64,000 nt of DNA, taken from the NCBI RefSeq assembly GCF_002752675.1, contig NZ_CP024608.1, positions 4,030,001 through 4,094,000 on the forward strand, in the 5' to 3' direction. Under the pieces are notes generated by a model. It was not told where the DNA came from. It did no database searches and was given only the letters and a program-made list of their open reading frames with translations. Source of the DNA: Massilia violaceinigra. GTDB taxonomy: Bacteria > Pseudomonadota > Gammaproteobacteria > Burkholderiales > Burkholderiaceae_D. Both the position numbers and the translations under genes were made by a program. This document shows positions 35,106 to 46,136 of the stretch, piece after piece (the stretch's first letter is position 1; each line of letters opens with the position of its first letter).

Positions 35106-36169
35106 GGCGCCGGCGCCGCGGCGGGCGGCGCCACCGCATCGTCAGCGATCGCATCGAGCTCGCGGTAGCACGCCATCGCCCGAGGCGAGAGGCCCTTGAA
35201 CAGTACCGGATCGTCCTTGTCCAGGCGCTCGTTATCGACCAGGAGGCGCACCTTGCTCAGGTAATCGGACTGGGTCAGCAAGCGTCCCAGTGGCGACACC
35301 GTCACGCCCTTGCGCATGCCTGCCTGTTCGCCGATGGCGGTGACCACGCTTTCGGGGAAATTCCATTCGCGCCCGATGCTGCAGGTGAGGATGCGGGCGT
35401 CGCGCACCAGGCGCGCGCAGAACATCTCCGAGCCCAGCTCTTTATCGTCACGGCTCATCTGGTCCATGATGCGCAGGGTGACGATCAGCCCCACGTTCTG
35501 CACCAGGCCCGCGAGGAAGGCCTCGAAGGGATCGATGCCCATGTCCTCGGCAAGCATGCGGTTGGCCACCGCGCAGCGCTCGGACTGGTCCCAGATGCGC
35601 GGCGCCAGCAGGCGCGTGTACTGGCCCGAATTGAGGTCGATGATGGGGCGGAAGGCGACGCTGGTGAGCAGGTGGCGCAAGCCTTCCTGGCCGATCAGCA
35701 TGACCGCGTGTTCGACGCTGCTGATCGTGGTGCCGCTGCCCTTGAACGAGGTATTGGCCATGCGGATCACGGCCGCCACCAGCACCACATCGTTGGAAAT
35801 GGTGCGCGACAGTTGCGCGCCCGAAAAGTTATCGCTGCGCAGGCTTTGCAGCAACTGCGGCAGCAGCCCGGGCAGGCGCCGCACCAGCGCCGCGCCCGAC
35901 TGCTGCGACGCCAGGATGGCGGTCAGCGCATCGAGCACCTGGTTTTCATGCGGCGTGGTGTCCAGGCCGGTCACGTCGGCATTGTCGAACAGCCAATTGA
36001 AGTAGCTGCCGTTGACCCCGTCGCGTTGCTCAAAAGATAGCTGGGCGGCGCTGCCCACTGGCGCCGCGCTGACGGCAACGGCAGGTGCCGGCTGGCTGGC
36101 TTGCACTTGGCCGGGCGCATCCCGCGCCGGCTCGGAAGCCGAAAAGATTCGCTTCACCCATTGATACAT
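35102..36169 (-). CDS. HDOD-domain signalling protein
   Basis: A 355-aa cytosolic protein with an Ala/Pro-rich N-terminal linker (~40-100) and a central HDOD domain (LPQLLQSLRSDNFSGAQLSR, VIRMANTSFKGSGTTISS, AVMLIGQEGLRHLL, FLAGLVQNVGLIV). HDOD domains are catalytically inert HD relatives linked to c-di-GMP and stress signalling. Start chosen at ATG 36169 with AAGGA six bases upstream. It overlaps arfB by ATGA, so ArfB is its translationally coupled partner, and it is divergent from a cheW-like gene. Confidence 0.88.
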   Translation of the reverse strand: MYQWVKRIFSASEPARDAPGQVQASQPAPAVAVSAAPVGSAAQLSFEQRDGVNGSYFNWLFDNADVTGLDTTPHENQVLDALTAILASQQSGAALVRRLPGLLPQLLQSLRSDNFSGAQLSRTISNDVVLVAAVIRMANTSFKGSGTTISSVEHAVMLIGQEGLRHLLTSVAFRPIIDLNSGQYTRLLAPRIWDQSERCAVANRMLAEDMGIDPFEAFLAGLVQNVGLIVTLRIMDQMSRDDKELGSEMFCARLVRDARILTCSIGREWNFPESVVTAIGEQAGMRKGVTVSPLGRLLTQSDYLSKVRLLVDNERLDKDDPVLFKGLSPRAMACYRELDAIADDAVAPPAAAPAP

Positions 36170-36360
36170 TGTCCATCCTTCAAGTATGCAATGATCCCCC
36201 TCCGGAATATTGCCGCCCCATTGTAAAGCGTTCCGCTTGCATTGCAAGCACAGCCAGACGGCCGGAAACCTTGATCGGGCTCAACGAGAGGCTTGCACAC
36301 GCGCATTACGATGGGGTTTCGCGACCTTGCCGCAGCCCCCGCAGAGACGAAAGGACCACC

Positions 36361-36849
36361 ATGCACACGATTTCAACGCAGTCTGCCCCCATCGGCAAGA
36401 TGGAGTTCCTGAGCTTCCAGTTGGGGGGCATGGAATACGGGGTGGACTTTCGTAAGGTCAAGGAATTGCGCACATTCAAGTCGCTGGAATGCTTCGCGTC
36501 CGAAGGCGCAATCGTCAAAGGGGTTGCGGTGTCGCGCGGCGTGATCATGCCGCTGGTGGACATGCGGGTCGCGTTCAACGACCGCGCGGCTTCACCCGAC
36601 CCGATGACCGACGTGATCATCCTGCAATTGTCGACCTGCGTGATGGGGATGGTGGTCGATGGGGTAACCGATGTGGTGCGCCTGTATCCGGACCAGATCT
36701 CGCCGATTCCGGGCCTGGCCCGCGACAGCGATTGCGATTACCTGATGGGACTGGGCGAAACCGATGGCAGGCGCCTGATCCTGGTGGACATCGACAAGCT
36801 GATGTCGATCCGGCGCGAGACCGTCGCCGGCGCTCAAAAGGCCGCATAA
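36361..36849 (+). CDS. CheW-like chemotaxis coupling protein
   Basis: A 162-aa stand-alone CheW domain (KMEFLSFQLGGMEYGVDFRKVKE N-terminal fold, VKGVAVSRGVIMPLVDMRV, VDGVTDVVRLYPDQISPIPG, LILVDIDKLM). CheW links chemoreceptors to CheA. AAGGA precedes the ATG. No receptors or CheA are nearby, so it is either an orphan coupling protein or part of a dispersed array; it is divergent from the HDOD gene. Confidence 0.9.
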   Translation: MHTISTQSAPIGKMEFLSFQLGGMEYGVDFRKVKELRTFKSLECFASEGAIVKGVAVSRGVIMPLVDMRVAFNDRAASPDPMTDVIILQLSTCVMGMVVDGVTDVVRLYPDQISPIPGLARDSDCDYLMGLGETDGRRLILVDIDKLMSIRRETVAGAQKAA

Positions 36850-36890
36850 GAACTCTCGTCCCGGCATTTTTGGGCTCCCGTTAACCTCAA

Positions 36891-36985
36891 AACCGTCGCC
36901 CCCGCGACGGCGGGGGCCCAAGTTGGCTCCGTAGCCAACGACTGAGCCACGAACTTGGGCCCCCGCCGGCGCGGGGGCGACGGTT
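36891..36985 (+). repeat. Long palindromic element R2 between cheW and yheS
   Basis: Two 34-bp arms (36891-36924 and 36952-36985) are inverted copies with a single mismatch, separated by 27 bases. Each arm contains a CGTCGCCCCCGC...GGGGGCCCAAGTT-type sequence, the GC-shifted relative of the CTTGG-TTCCCGCC family seen in R1, R3 and R4. It sits between convergent genes. Confidence 0.9.
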
Positions 36986-37011
36986 CTAGGGGTAGCGGCC
37001 TTGCGTGCGTG

Positions 37012-39009
37012 TTAAGCAGCCAAACCTTCCAACTGCTCCTGCAACTCCATCCATTCCGCTTCCAGCTGCGCCAGGTCCTTCTTGTAGAACGACTGGTCCG
37101 CCAGCAGCGTTTTCAGCTTGGCCTTGTTGGCCGCTTCATAGATGCTCGCTTCGCCGAGCTTGGCGTCAACGTCGGCCTTCTGCTCGTTGCGCTTGGCGAT
37201 CTGCTCTTCCAGGCGCTTGATCTTGCCCTCGATCGGTTTGCGCAGCGCGGCCGTGCGTTGGCGCTGCTCCGCGTCCTGGCGCTTCTGGTCCTTCTTGTCG
37301 GCTACCGGAGCGGCTGGCGTGGCCACTGCTGTCGCGACCGGGAAGGCCGTCTTGTTGTCCTTGCCCGCCGCCGGCAGCACGGTGGTGCCCTTGCCAAGCT
37401 TGGTCTGGAACAGCCAGTCCTTGTAGTCGTCCAGGTCACCGTCGAACGGCTGCAGCTTGCCGTCGGCGACGATGATGAACTGGTCGGTGGTGGCGCGCAG
37501 CAGGTGGCGATCGTGCGATACCACCACCAGCGTGCCCTCGAACTGCGCCAGCGCCATGGTCAGCGCCTCGCGCGTTTCCAGATCCAGGTGATTGGTCGGT
37601 TCATCGAGCAGCAGCAGGTTAGGACGCTGCCAGACGATCAGCGCCAGTGCCAGGCGCGCCTTTTCGCCGCCGGAGAACGGGCGGATCGGACTGGTGACCA
37701 TATTGCCCGGGAAGTTGAAGCCGCCCAGGAAGTTGCGCAGCTCCTGCTCGCGCACGGTCGGCGCAATTTTCGCCAGGTGCCACAGGGGCGATTCGTCATG
37801 GCGCAGCATTTCCACCTGGTGCTGGGCGAAGTAGCCGATCGACAGGCCCTTGCCGAGCGTGGCGTCGCCGGTCAGCGGCATCAGTTCGCCGGCGATGGTC
37901 TTGATCAGCGTCGATTTACCGGCGCCGTTCACACCCAAGAGGCCAATGCGCTGGCCGATCTGCAGCGAGAACTTGATGTTCGATACGATCACCTTGTCGC
38001 CGACCTTGTCGCCATGCTCGTCGAGGATATGGTAGCCGGCATCCACGTCTTCCATCACCAGCAGCGGATTCGGTGCCGCCAGCGGCTCGCGGAACTCGAA
38101 CGAGAATTCGGCGGCGGCGCGCAGTGGCGCCAGTTCTTCCATCTTTTCCAGTGCCTTCATGCGGCTCTGGGCCTGGCGCGCTTTCGAGGCCTGCGCCTTG
38201 AAGCGGTTCACGAACGACTCGAGGTGGGCGCGCTGGCGCTGCTGCTTGGCGAGGGCGCCGGCGGCCAGGATCATCTGGGCCGCGCGCTGGCGCTCGAAAC
38301 CGGAGTAGTTGCCCGAGTAGCGTTTCAGCCTGCGCTCGTCGATGTGCACGATGACGTTGACGATTTCGTCGAGGAAGTCGCGATCGTGCGAAATGATGAT
38401 CAGGGTGCCGGCGTAGCGTTTGAGCCAGTCTTCCAGCCAGATGATCGCGTCCAGATCCAGGTGATTGGTCGGTTCATCGAGCAGCAGCAGGTCGGAAGGG
38501 CACATCAGCGCCTGCGCCAGGTTCAGGCGCATGCGCCAGCCGCCCGAGAAGCTGGCGATCGGCTGCTGCATCTGCGACAGCGAAAAGCCAAGGCCCAGCA
38601 GCAGCTGTTCACCGCGCGACTGCACCGTGTAGGCGTCGGCGTCGGCCAGCGCGCTGTAGATCTCACCGATGGCGATGCCGTTGTCGGTCGATTCCGGCTC
38701 GGACTCCAGGCGCGCCAGTTCCGCTTCGAGTTTACGCAGGTGGACGTCGCCGTCGATCGCGTAATCGAGCGCCGCGCGTTCGAGCGGCGGCGTTTCCTGG
38801 GCCACGTAAGCCATGCGCCATTTGGCGGGGAAATCGATCTCGCCCTGGTCCGGGTGCAGTTCGCCGCGCAGCATGCCGAACAGGCTCGATTTGCCGGCGC
38901 CATTGGCACCAATCAGGCCGATTTTATCGCCCGGGTTGAGGGTAAGGTCGACGCCTTCCAGCAGCGGCTTGGTGCCGCGCATCAGGCTAACGTTCAGGAA
39001 ACGGATCAT
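37012..39009 (-). CDS. yheS: ABC-F ATPase, YheS type
   Basis: A 665-aa soluble ABC-F protein with two ATPase domains: Walker A GANGAGKSS and GVNGAGKST, signature motifs FSGGWRMRL and FSGGEKARL, Walker B LLLLDEPTNHLDLD twice, and the Arg-rich P-site-tRNA interaction linker between them. A Lys/Gln/Glu-rich coiled-coil tail ends the protein. ABC-F factors act on the ribosome E/P site; YheS is implicated in easing translation stalls. Alignment from memory to E. coli YheS is strong throughout. 26 bp downstream of prmB on the same strand. Confidence 0.93.
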   Translation of the reverse strand: MIRFLNVSLMRGTKPLLEGVDLTLNPGDKIGLIGANGAGKSSLFGMLRGELHPDQGEIDFPAKWRMAYVAQETPPLERAALDYAIDGDVHLRKLEAELARLESEPESTDNGIAIGEIYSALADADAYTVQSRGEQLLLGLGFSLSQMQQPIASFSGGWRMRLNLAQALMCPSDLLLLDEPTNHLDLDAIIWLEDWLKRYAGTLIIISHDRDFLDEIVNVIVHIDERRLKRYSGNYSGFERQRAAQMILAAGALAKQQRQRAHLESFVNRFKAQASKARQAQSRMKALEKMEELAPLRAAAEFSFEFREPLAAPNPLLVMEDVDAGYHILDEHGDKVGDKVIVSNIKFSLQIGQRIGLLGVNGAGKSTLIKTIAGELMPLTGDATLGKGLSIGYFAQHQVEMLRHDESPLWHLAKIAPTVREQELRNFLGGFNFPGNMVTSPIRPFSGGEKARLALALIVWQRPNLLLLDEPTNHLDLETREALTMALAQFEGTLVVVSHDRHLLRATTDQFIIVADGKLQPFDGDLDDYKDWLFQTKLGKGTTVLPAAGKDNKTAFPVATAVATPAAPVADKKDQKRQDAEQRQRTAALRKPIEGKIKRLEEQIAKRNEQKADVDAKLGEASIYEAANKAKLKTLLADQSFYKKDLAQLEAEWMELQEQLEGLAA

Positions 39010-39035
39010 GTTCTACTTTTTGTAATGAGTGGGGA

Positions 39036-39926
39036 TTACTGTGCTTGCAACTGTTCTGCGGTGAGCAGGAAAACCATGTCGTCGCCGGCGCTGGTGGTTA
39101 CCCAGGTCAGGCCGAGGTGGCCGAAGGCCGCTTCCGCGTAATCGCGCTCGTTGCCGATTTCGACCATCAGGATGCCGTTTGGCGTGAGGCGTTCGGCCGC
39201 ACCGGCGACGATCTTGCGCACCAAGTCCATGCCGTCGGCGCCGCCATCGAGCGCGATCTGCGGCTCGCGCAGGTACTCGGGCGGCAGCGACGCCATCGAC
39301 GCCGAATTGACGTAAGGCGGGTTCGAGATGATCAGGTCGTACTTCTTGAACGGGACATTCTGGTACAGGTCCGAGGCGATCGGGTTGACCCGGCCTTCGA
39401 GCTTGTATTCGCGGATATTGTGCTCGGCCACGGCCAGCGCATCGGGCGAGATATCGACCGCATCGACCACGCTGTCGGGGAAAGCGTCGGCCATCATGAT
39501 CGCCAGGCAGCCCGACCCGGTGCACAGTTCGAGGATGTTCTCGACCGCGTACGGATCTTCCACCCAGGGGCTGAACTGGTGCGGGATCAGTTCATGGATG
39601 AAGGAGCGCGGCACGATCACGCGCTCGTCGACGTAGAAGGCATAGGTGCCCAGCCACGCTTCCCTGGTGATGTAGGCGGCCGGCACGCGTTCGTTGGCGC
39701 GGCGTTCGATCACGGCCAGTACCTGCAGCACTTCGTCCGGCAGCAGGCGGGCGTCGAGGAAGGGATCGAGCTTGTCGAGCGGGAGCTTGAGCGTATGCAG
39801 GATCAGGTAGGCCGCTTCGTCCAGGGCTTCGGCGCTGCCGTGGCCGAAAAACAGCTTGGCGCCGTTGAAACGGGTAATTGCATAGCGCAGCAGGTCGCGC
39901 GGCGTGGTAAACAGGGTAGTGGTCAT
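39036..39926 (-). CDS. prmB: PrmB, ribosomal protein L3 glutamine methyltransferase
   Basis: A 296-aa SAM-dependent N5-glutamine methyltransferase. It has the SAM motif ILELCTGSGCLAI and the catalytic NPPYVNSASM of the PrmB/PrmC family; the N-terminal helical domain (LRYAITRFNGAKLFFGHGSA) and IVPRSFIHELI are PrmB-specific. It methylates Gln150 (E. coli numbering) of ribosomal protein L3. Start is the ATG at 39926. It lies between dapE and yheS in one minus-strand run. Confidence 0.93.
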   Translation of the reverse strand: MTTTLFTTPRDLLRYAITRFNGAKLFFGHGSAEALDEAAYLILHTLKLPLDKLDPFLDARLLPDEVLQVLAVIERRANERVPAAYITREAWLGTYAFYVDERVIVPRSFIHELIPHQFSPWVEDPYAVENILELCTGSGCLAIMMADAFPDSVVDAVDISPDALAVAEHNIREYKLEGRVNPIASDLYQNVPFKKYDLIISNPPYVNSASMASLPPEYLREPQIALDGGADGMDLVRKIVAGAAERLTPNGILMVEIGNERDYAEAAFGHLGLTWVTTSAGDDMVFLLTAEQLQAQ

Positions 39927-39939
39927 GGCTGTTCTCGGG

Positions 39940-41464
<1,525 letters not shown>

Positions 41465-41587
41465 GGTCGATCAGGAGCGTGGACAACCGGCGCCCGCATG
41501 CGGACGTGGTGGCCAGAGTATTCTTGGGGAACCCGGGAGGATACCACAGGCGCGCCCCTGCCAGCGCAGTCGCCGGGGTGGCGATCG

Positions 41588-41636
41588 CCGCGCGGGTGGC
41601 GCAGCCGGGGAAGAATCCCCCGCGCGGGTGGCGCAG
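41588..41636 (-). repeat. 17-bp direct repeat flanking a small hairpin downstream of pilU
   Basis: CCGCGCGGGTGGCGCAG occurs at 41588-41604 and 41620-41636. The 15-base spacer includes the hairpin GGGGA-AGAA-TCCCC. It lies in the 197-bp gap between pilU and yffB and may be a transcript boundary. Confidence 0.5.
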
Positions 41637-41661
41637 AGGTGGGCGGCGGGCGCCGCCTGAA

Positions 41662-42807
41662 TCAGCTGTTGAGCGTGAACTCGGTGAACGAGGATGATTC
41701 CTCGACCGGCTTGGGCGCCGCCTCCTGGGTGCTGGCAGCACGCACTTCCGGACCGTTGTTAAGAAGCCACAACAGGTTGGTGGCCGAGTCCGCATTGGCC
41801 AGGCCTTCTTCCTGGGTGATCAGGCCGCTCTTGACCAGTTCGTACAAGGCCGATTCGAACGTCTGCGAGCCGGGCGACAGGCTGTTTTCCATCGCTTCCT
41901 TGATCTGGCCGATCTCGCCGTTGTCGATCAGGTCGGAGATATAGCGCGTGTTGACCATGATTTCGACAGCCGCCTGGCGCGTGCCGCCGGCCGCCGAGCG
42001 CACCAGGCGCTGCGAGACGATGGCCTTGACCGCCGACGACAAATCCTGCAGCAGCGCCGGCCGGTTTTCGATCGGATAAAAGCTGATGATGCGGTTCAGC
42101 GCGTTGTACGAGTTGTTCGCGTGCAAGGTCGCCAGCACCAGGTGACCCGACTGGGCGTAGGCCAGGGCTGCGGCCATGGTTTCCTTGTCGCGGATCTCGC
42201 CGATCAGGATGCAATCGGGCGCCTGGCGCATCGAATTGCGCAGTGCCGTGTAGAAACTACTAGCATCGCTGCCGATTTCGCGCTGGTTGACGATCGATTT
42301 CTTGTTCTTGAACAGGTACTCGATCGGGTCTTCCAGGGTCAGGATGTGGCCGGCGCGCAATTCGTTGCGGTGGTCCAGCATCGAGGCGATGGTGGTCGAC
42401 TTGCCCGAACCGGTCGCGCCGACCAGCAGCAGCAAGCCGCGCTTTTCCATGATCAGGTCGGCCAGCACGTGCGGCAGGCCGAGGTCTTCCAGCGCCGGAA
42501 TCACGGCCGGCACAAAGCGGAACACGGCCGAAATGGTGCCGCGCTGGCGAAAGGCCGACAAGCGGAAACGGCCCAGATTGGCGACCGAAATACCCAAGTT
42601 CAGCTCGTTTTCACGCATCAGCTCATCCATCTGGGCCTGGGTGCAGATTTCCGCGAGCAGGGCGGAAATGTTTTCCGGCTCCAGCTTTTGCTGGTTGATG
42701 GGAATCAGGTTGCCGTTAATTTTGATGTGGACGGGCGAATTGACCGCGAAGAACATGTCCGACGCGTTTTTTTCTTTCATCAGATGGAACAAGCGGTCCA
42801 TTGCCAT
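41662..42807 (-). CDS. pilU: Type IV pilus retraction ATPase, PilU type
   Basis: A 381-aa PilT/PilU-family hexameric ATPase: N-terminal PAS-like domain (MDRLFHLMKEKNASDMFF), Walker A GATGSGKSTT, Asp box ILTLEDPIEYL, Walker B DCILIGEIRDKETM and His box ATLHANNSYNALNR. Wording is nearer PilU than PilT and the C-terminal tail is long. Normally pilU follows pilT; here it is between dapD and yffB with no pilT in the window. ATG 42807 has AGGAG ten bases upstream; an upstream in-frame ATG adds ~30 non-family residues. Confidence 0.88.
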   Translation of the reverse strand: MAMDRLFHLMKEKNASDMFFAVNSPVHIKINGNLIPINQQKLEPENISALLAEICTQAQMDELMRENELNLGISVANLGRFRLSAFRQRGTISAVFRFVPAVIPALEDLGLPHVLADLIMEKRGLLLLVGATGSGKSTTIASMLDHRNELRAGHILTLEDPIEYLFKNKKSIVNQREIGSDASSFYTALRNSMRQAPDCILIGEIRDKETMAAALAYAQSGHLVLATLHANNSYNALNRIISFYPIENRPALLQDLSSAVKAIVSQRLVRSAAGGTRQAAVEIMVNTRYISDLIDNGEIGQIKEAMENSLSPGSQTFESALYELVKSGLITQEEGLANADSATNLLWLLNNGPEVRAASTQEAAPKPVEESSSFTEFTLNS

Positions 42808-42838
42808 TTTTTTTCTCCTGGTTTGGACTTTTACTGTA

Positions 42839-43666
42839 TCAGATACCGCGCAGCAATTCGTTGATACCGGTTTTCGCGCGTGTCTTGGCGTCCACACGTT
42901 TCACGATCACGGCGCAGTACAGGCTGTAGCTGCCATCTTCCGAGGGCAGGTTGCCCGAGACGACCACCGAACCGGCCGGCACGCGGCCGTAGCTCACTTC
43001 GCCGGTGGCGCGGTCGTAGATCTTGGTCGACTGGCCGATGTACACGCCCATCGAAATGACCGAGTTTTCCTCGACGATGACGCCTTCGACAATCTCGGAA
43101 CGGGCGCCGATGAAGCAGTTGTCTTCGATGATGGTCGGATTGGCCTGCATCGGTTCGAGCACGCCGCCGATGCCCACGCCGCCGGACAGGTGCACGTTCT
43201 TGCCGATCTGCGCGCACGAACCGACCGTGGCCCAGGTATCGACCATGGCGCCTTCATCGACATAGGCGCCGATGTTGACGTACGACGGCATCAGCACCAC
43301 GTTCCTGGCGATGAAGCTGCCGCGCCGGGCGACTGCCGGCGGCACCACGCGGAAACCGCCGCGCGCGAAATCGTCGGCGGTGTAGTTGGCGAACTTGGTC
43401 GGTACCTTGTCGTAGAACTGCATGGTGCCGTCGGACGTCATCACGCTGTTGTTCTCGAGGCGGAAGGAGAGCAGCACCGCTTTCTTGATCCACTGGTTGA
43501 CGACCCAGTCGGCACCGGTTTTTTGCGCCACGCGCATGCTGCCGTCGTCCAGGCCGGCGATCACGTGGGCCACTGCGTCGCGCAGTTCCGCCGTGCCGTT
43601 GGCCGGTGTGATCTCGGCGCGCTGTTCCCAGGCGGTGTCGATGAGGTTTTGAAGTTGTTGGGTCAT
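42839..43666 (-). CDS. dapD: Tetrahydrodipicolinate N-succinyltransferase
   Basis: A 275-aa left-handed beta-helix acyltransferase that succinylates tetrahydrodipicolinate with succinyl-CoA. N-terminal helical domain [17 protein letters not shown], conserved [15 protein letters not shown], and hexapeptide repeats ([37 protein letters not shown]). 31 bp upstream of pilU and 59 bp after dapC. Confidence 0.95.
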   Translation of the reverse strand: MTQQLQNLIDTAWEQRAEITPANGTAELRDAVAHVIAGLDDGSMRVAQKTGADWVVNQWIKKAVLLSFRLENNSVMTSDGTMQFYDKVPTKFANYTADDFARGGFRVVPPAVARRGSFIARNVVLMPSYVNIGAYVDEGAMVDTWATVGSCAQIGKNVHLSGGVGIGGVLEPMQANPTIIEDNCFIGARSEIVEGVIVEENSVISMGVYIGQSTKIYDRATGEVSYGRVPAGSVVVSGNLPSEDGSYSLYCAVIVKRVDAKTRAKTGINELLRGI

Positions 43667-43725
43667 GATCGGTATCTTATTAGGTGTTGTGGCGGATTCG
43701 GTGCGACGGATTCAGTGCGACGGAT

Positions 43726-44946
43726 TCAGTGCGACTTCAGGGCCTTGCAAAACTGGACGATGCGCTGGGCCGCTTCGACACCCTCGTCGACTTCGGCGAC
43801 CAGGGCCATGCGAATGCGGTTGCTGCCCGGGTTGATGCCGTGGGCCTCGCGCGCCAGATAGCTGCCCGGCAGGACCGTGACATTATATTCGGCGTAAAGA
43901 CGGCGCGCGAATTCGGTGTCCGACAGGCCGCTGCGGCGCACATCGGCCCACAGGTAAAAGCCGGCGTCGGGCAGTTCCACATCCATCACTTCCTTGAGCA
44001 GCGGGGTGACGAGGGCAAATTTCTCGCGGTACTTGACGCGGTTTTCCTGGACGTGGGTTTCATCGCCCCAGGCCGCGATGGACGCCGCCTGCACCGGTGG
44101 CGACATGGCGCCGCCGCAGTAGGTGCGGTACAGCAGGAACTTCTTGATCACGGCCGGATCGCCCGCCACGAAGCCCGAGCGCATGCCCGGCACGTTGGAG
44201 CGCTTGGACAGGCTGGAAAACACGATCAGGTTCGCGTACGGGGTCTCGCCACCGCTGCGCCCCAGCTGGTGCGCCGCTTCCAGCGCGCCGAGCGGCGCAG
44301 TGCTGGTATGGTAAATCTCGGAATAGCATTCGTCGGCCGCGATCACGAAGCCATGGCGGTCGGACAGCGCGAACAGCTGCTTCCAGTCTTCCAGCGACAG
44401 GGTGGCGCCGGTCGGGTTGCCCGGGGTGCACAGGTACAGCAACTGCACGCGCGGCCAGATATCGTCCGGCACGCTGGCGTAGTCGCAGCCGAAATTGCGG
44501 CCCGGTTCCGAATTGACGAAGTACGGCGTGGCCCCGGCCAGGTAGGCCGCGCCCTCGTAAATCTGGTAGAACGGATTGGGGCAGACGATCAGCGGCGCCG
44601 GTCTGGAGGCATCGACGACGCAATGGGCGATCCCGAACAGGGCCTCGCGCGAGCCGTTCACCGGCAGCACCTGGCTGGCCGCGTTCAGTGCCGGCACCCC
44701 GTAGCGGCGTTCCAGCCAGCCGGCGATGGCGCCGCGCAGGGCGTCCGTGCCGGCCGTGGTCGGATACGTGGCCAGTCCCGGCACCCCGTGCGCCAGCGCC
44801 TTCTGGATGAAGGCGGGCGTCGGGTGTTTCGGCTCGCCGATGCCAAGGCTGATGGCGGCGTAGTCCGGGTTCGGGGTCACGCCCGCGAACAACTGGCGCA
44901 GTTTTTCAAAAGGGTAGGGATGCAGTTTGTCGAGATGTGGATTCAC
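43726..44946 (-). CDS. dapC: Succinyldiaminopimelate transaminase
   Basis: A 406-aa fold-I PLP aminotransferase acting between DapD and DapE. Motifs: PYPFEKLRQLFAG N-terminus, ISLGIGEPKHPTP, CTPGNPTGATLS and the PLP lysine in SSLSKRSNVPGMRSGF; C-terminal Arg in GSNRIRMAL. I chose GTG at 44946, giving the usual MNPHLDKLHPYPF start; an ATG at 45030 would add a 28-residue unrelated extension overlapping the AraC gene. Confidence 0.92.
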   Translation of the reverse strand: MNPHLDKLHPYPFEKLRQLFAGVTPNPDYAAISLGIGEPKHPTPAFIQKALAHGVPGLATYPTTAGTDALRGAIAGWLERRYGVPALNAASQVLPVNGSREALFGIAHCVVDASRPAPLIVCPNPFYQIYEGAAYLAGATPYFVNSEPGRNFGCDYASVPDDIWPRVQLLYLCTPGNPTGATLSLEDWKQLFALSDRHGFVIAADECYSEIYHTSTAPLGALEAAHQLGRSGGETPYANLIVFSSLSKRSNVPGMRSGFVAGDPAVIKKFLLYRTYCGGAMSPPVQAASIAAWGDETHVQENRVKYREKFALVTPLLKEVMDVELPDAGFYLWADVRRSGLSDTEFARRLYAEYNVTVLPGSYLAREAHGINPGSNRIRMALVAEVDEGVEAAQRIVQFCKALKSH

Positions 44947-45007
44947 GGCGTTGCCAGGTTTGGCGCTGGGGAAGCGCAGGGTTAGCGTAGATCGGAACAG
45001 CGACGTA

Positions 45008-46036
45008 TTATAGGCGCAAATGGCCGCCATCGCGCCATGCTCCAGGATTTACACCGGACCATTCCTTGAACGCGTGGGAGAACGCGCTTTGCTCCTGATA
45101 GCCCAGCAAAAACGCGATATCGACCAGCGACAGGCTCCCCTGGCGCAGGTAATCGGTGGCCAGCGCGTAGCGCGCCTGGTCGAGCACCTGCTGGAAGCTG
45201 GCCCCGGCCTCGCTCAGTTTGCGCTGCAGGGTGCGCGGCGAGAGCTTGAGTTCCTCGGCGATGCTGGCCAGCCGCACCCGGTCGTGCGCCAGATTGCGGA
45301 TAATGGCCGCATGCACCTGGGCCACCACGCCGTCGTCGCGCCGGCTGCGTTCGCGCAGCAGCTGTTCGGCGTGCTGCTGCAGCACCGGATACAGCCCCAC
45401 GTCGGCGTTCGGCACAGGCCAGCCAAGCAGCTGGGCATCGAAACCGGCCGCGTTGACCGGCGCCCCAAAGCGCGGAAGCACGCCGAAAATGCGCTCGTAC
45501 TCGGCGCCGTCGGCCTGCTGCGCATGCGTAAACCGCAGTTGCGGCGCCGGCAGCGCGGCCCCGGCCAGCCAGGTGCTGAAGGTACGGATGCCGGCAAACA
45601 CGCTTTCGACCAGGTGGCGGTTACCCTCCGGGTAGTTGCTGACCCATTCGTAGTGCGCCTGCTCGCCGTCCAGATGCAGCAGCGAGCGTCCCAGGTCGTG
45701 CGCCAGCTGCTCGTAGCGCAAGGTCTGCTGAAATGCCTGGCCAAAATCGCGGCAGGACAGCAAAATCAGTCCGTACACGCTGTAAGTACCCAGTTTTACC
45801 CGTTCGCCGACGTGCAGCCCGAAATGCGGATCGTCCGCCAGCTCGGCCCCGGCGCCCAGCAGGCGCACGTAATCGGCCGCGCCGAGCGAGTCGGGCAGCC
45901 GGTCGAGCGCTGTCGCGGGCAGACCGGCGGCAGCGGCCAGCGCGGCCGGGGCCACGCCGCGCGCCTGCGCCGCTTCGATCAGCGGCTGCAGATAGGAACC
46001 GGTGACGCGGCGGGCGTCAGGCCGAAGCACTGGCAT
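45008..46036 (-). CDS. AraC-family transcriptional regulator (OruR/ArgR-like)
   Basis: A 342-aa regulator: N-terminal ligand-binding domain of the arabinose-binding-like type (GLHVGERVKLGTYSVYGLILLSC) and C-terminal double HTH (RVRLASIAEELKLSPRTLQRKL, LVDIAFLLGYQEQSAFSHAFKEWSG). It is divergent from the AGPS-like/GlpD/FGGY operon (100-bp gap), so it is the obvious candidate regulator of that operon and may sense its substrate (inference). Confidence 0.9.
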   Translation of the reverse strand: MPVLRPDARRVTGSYLQPLIEAAQARGVAPAALAAAAGLPATALDRLPDSLGAADYVRLLGAGAELADDPHFGLHVGERVKLGTYSVYGLILLSCRDFGQAFQQTLRYEQLAHDLGRSLLHLDGEQAHYEWVSNYPEGNRHLVESVFAGIRTFSTWLAGAALPAPQLRFTHAQQADGAEYERIFGVLPRFGAPVNAAGFDAQLLGWPVPNADVGLYPVLQQHAEQLLRERSRRDDGVVAQVHAAIIRNLAHDRVRLASIAEELKLSPRTLQRKLSEAGASFQQVLDQARYALATDYLRQGSLSLVDIAFLLGYQEQSAFSHAFKEWSGVNPGAWRDGGHLRL

Positions 46037-46136
46037 GTTTGAACAAAGCGGTTGTCATAAAAGCGCAATACGTGAAGCCTGCCTTCGCATACGCTGGCGG
46101 CCGTGGATGAACAGCCAAGTATAACGGGAAAAAACG

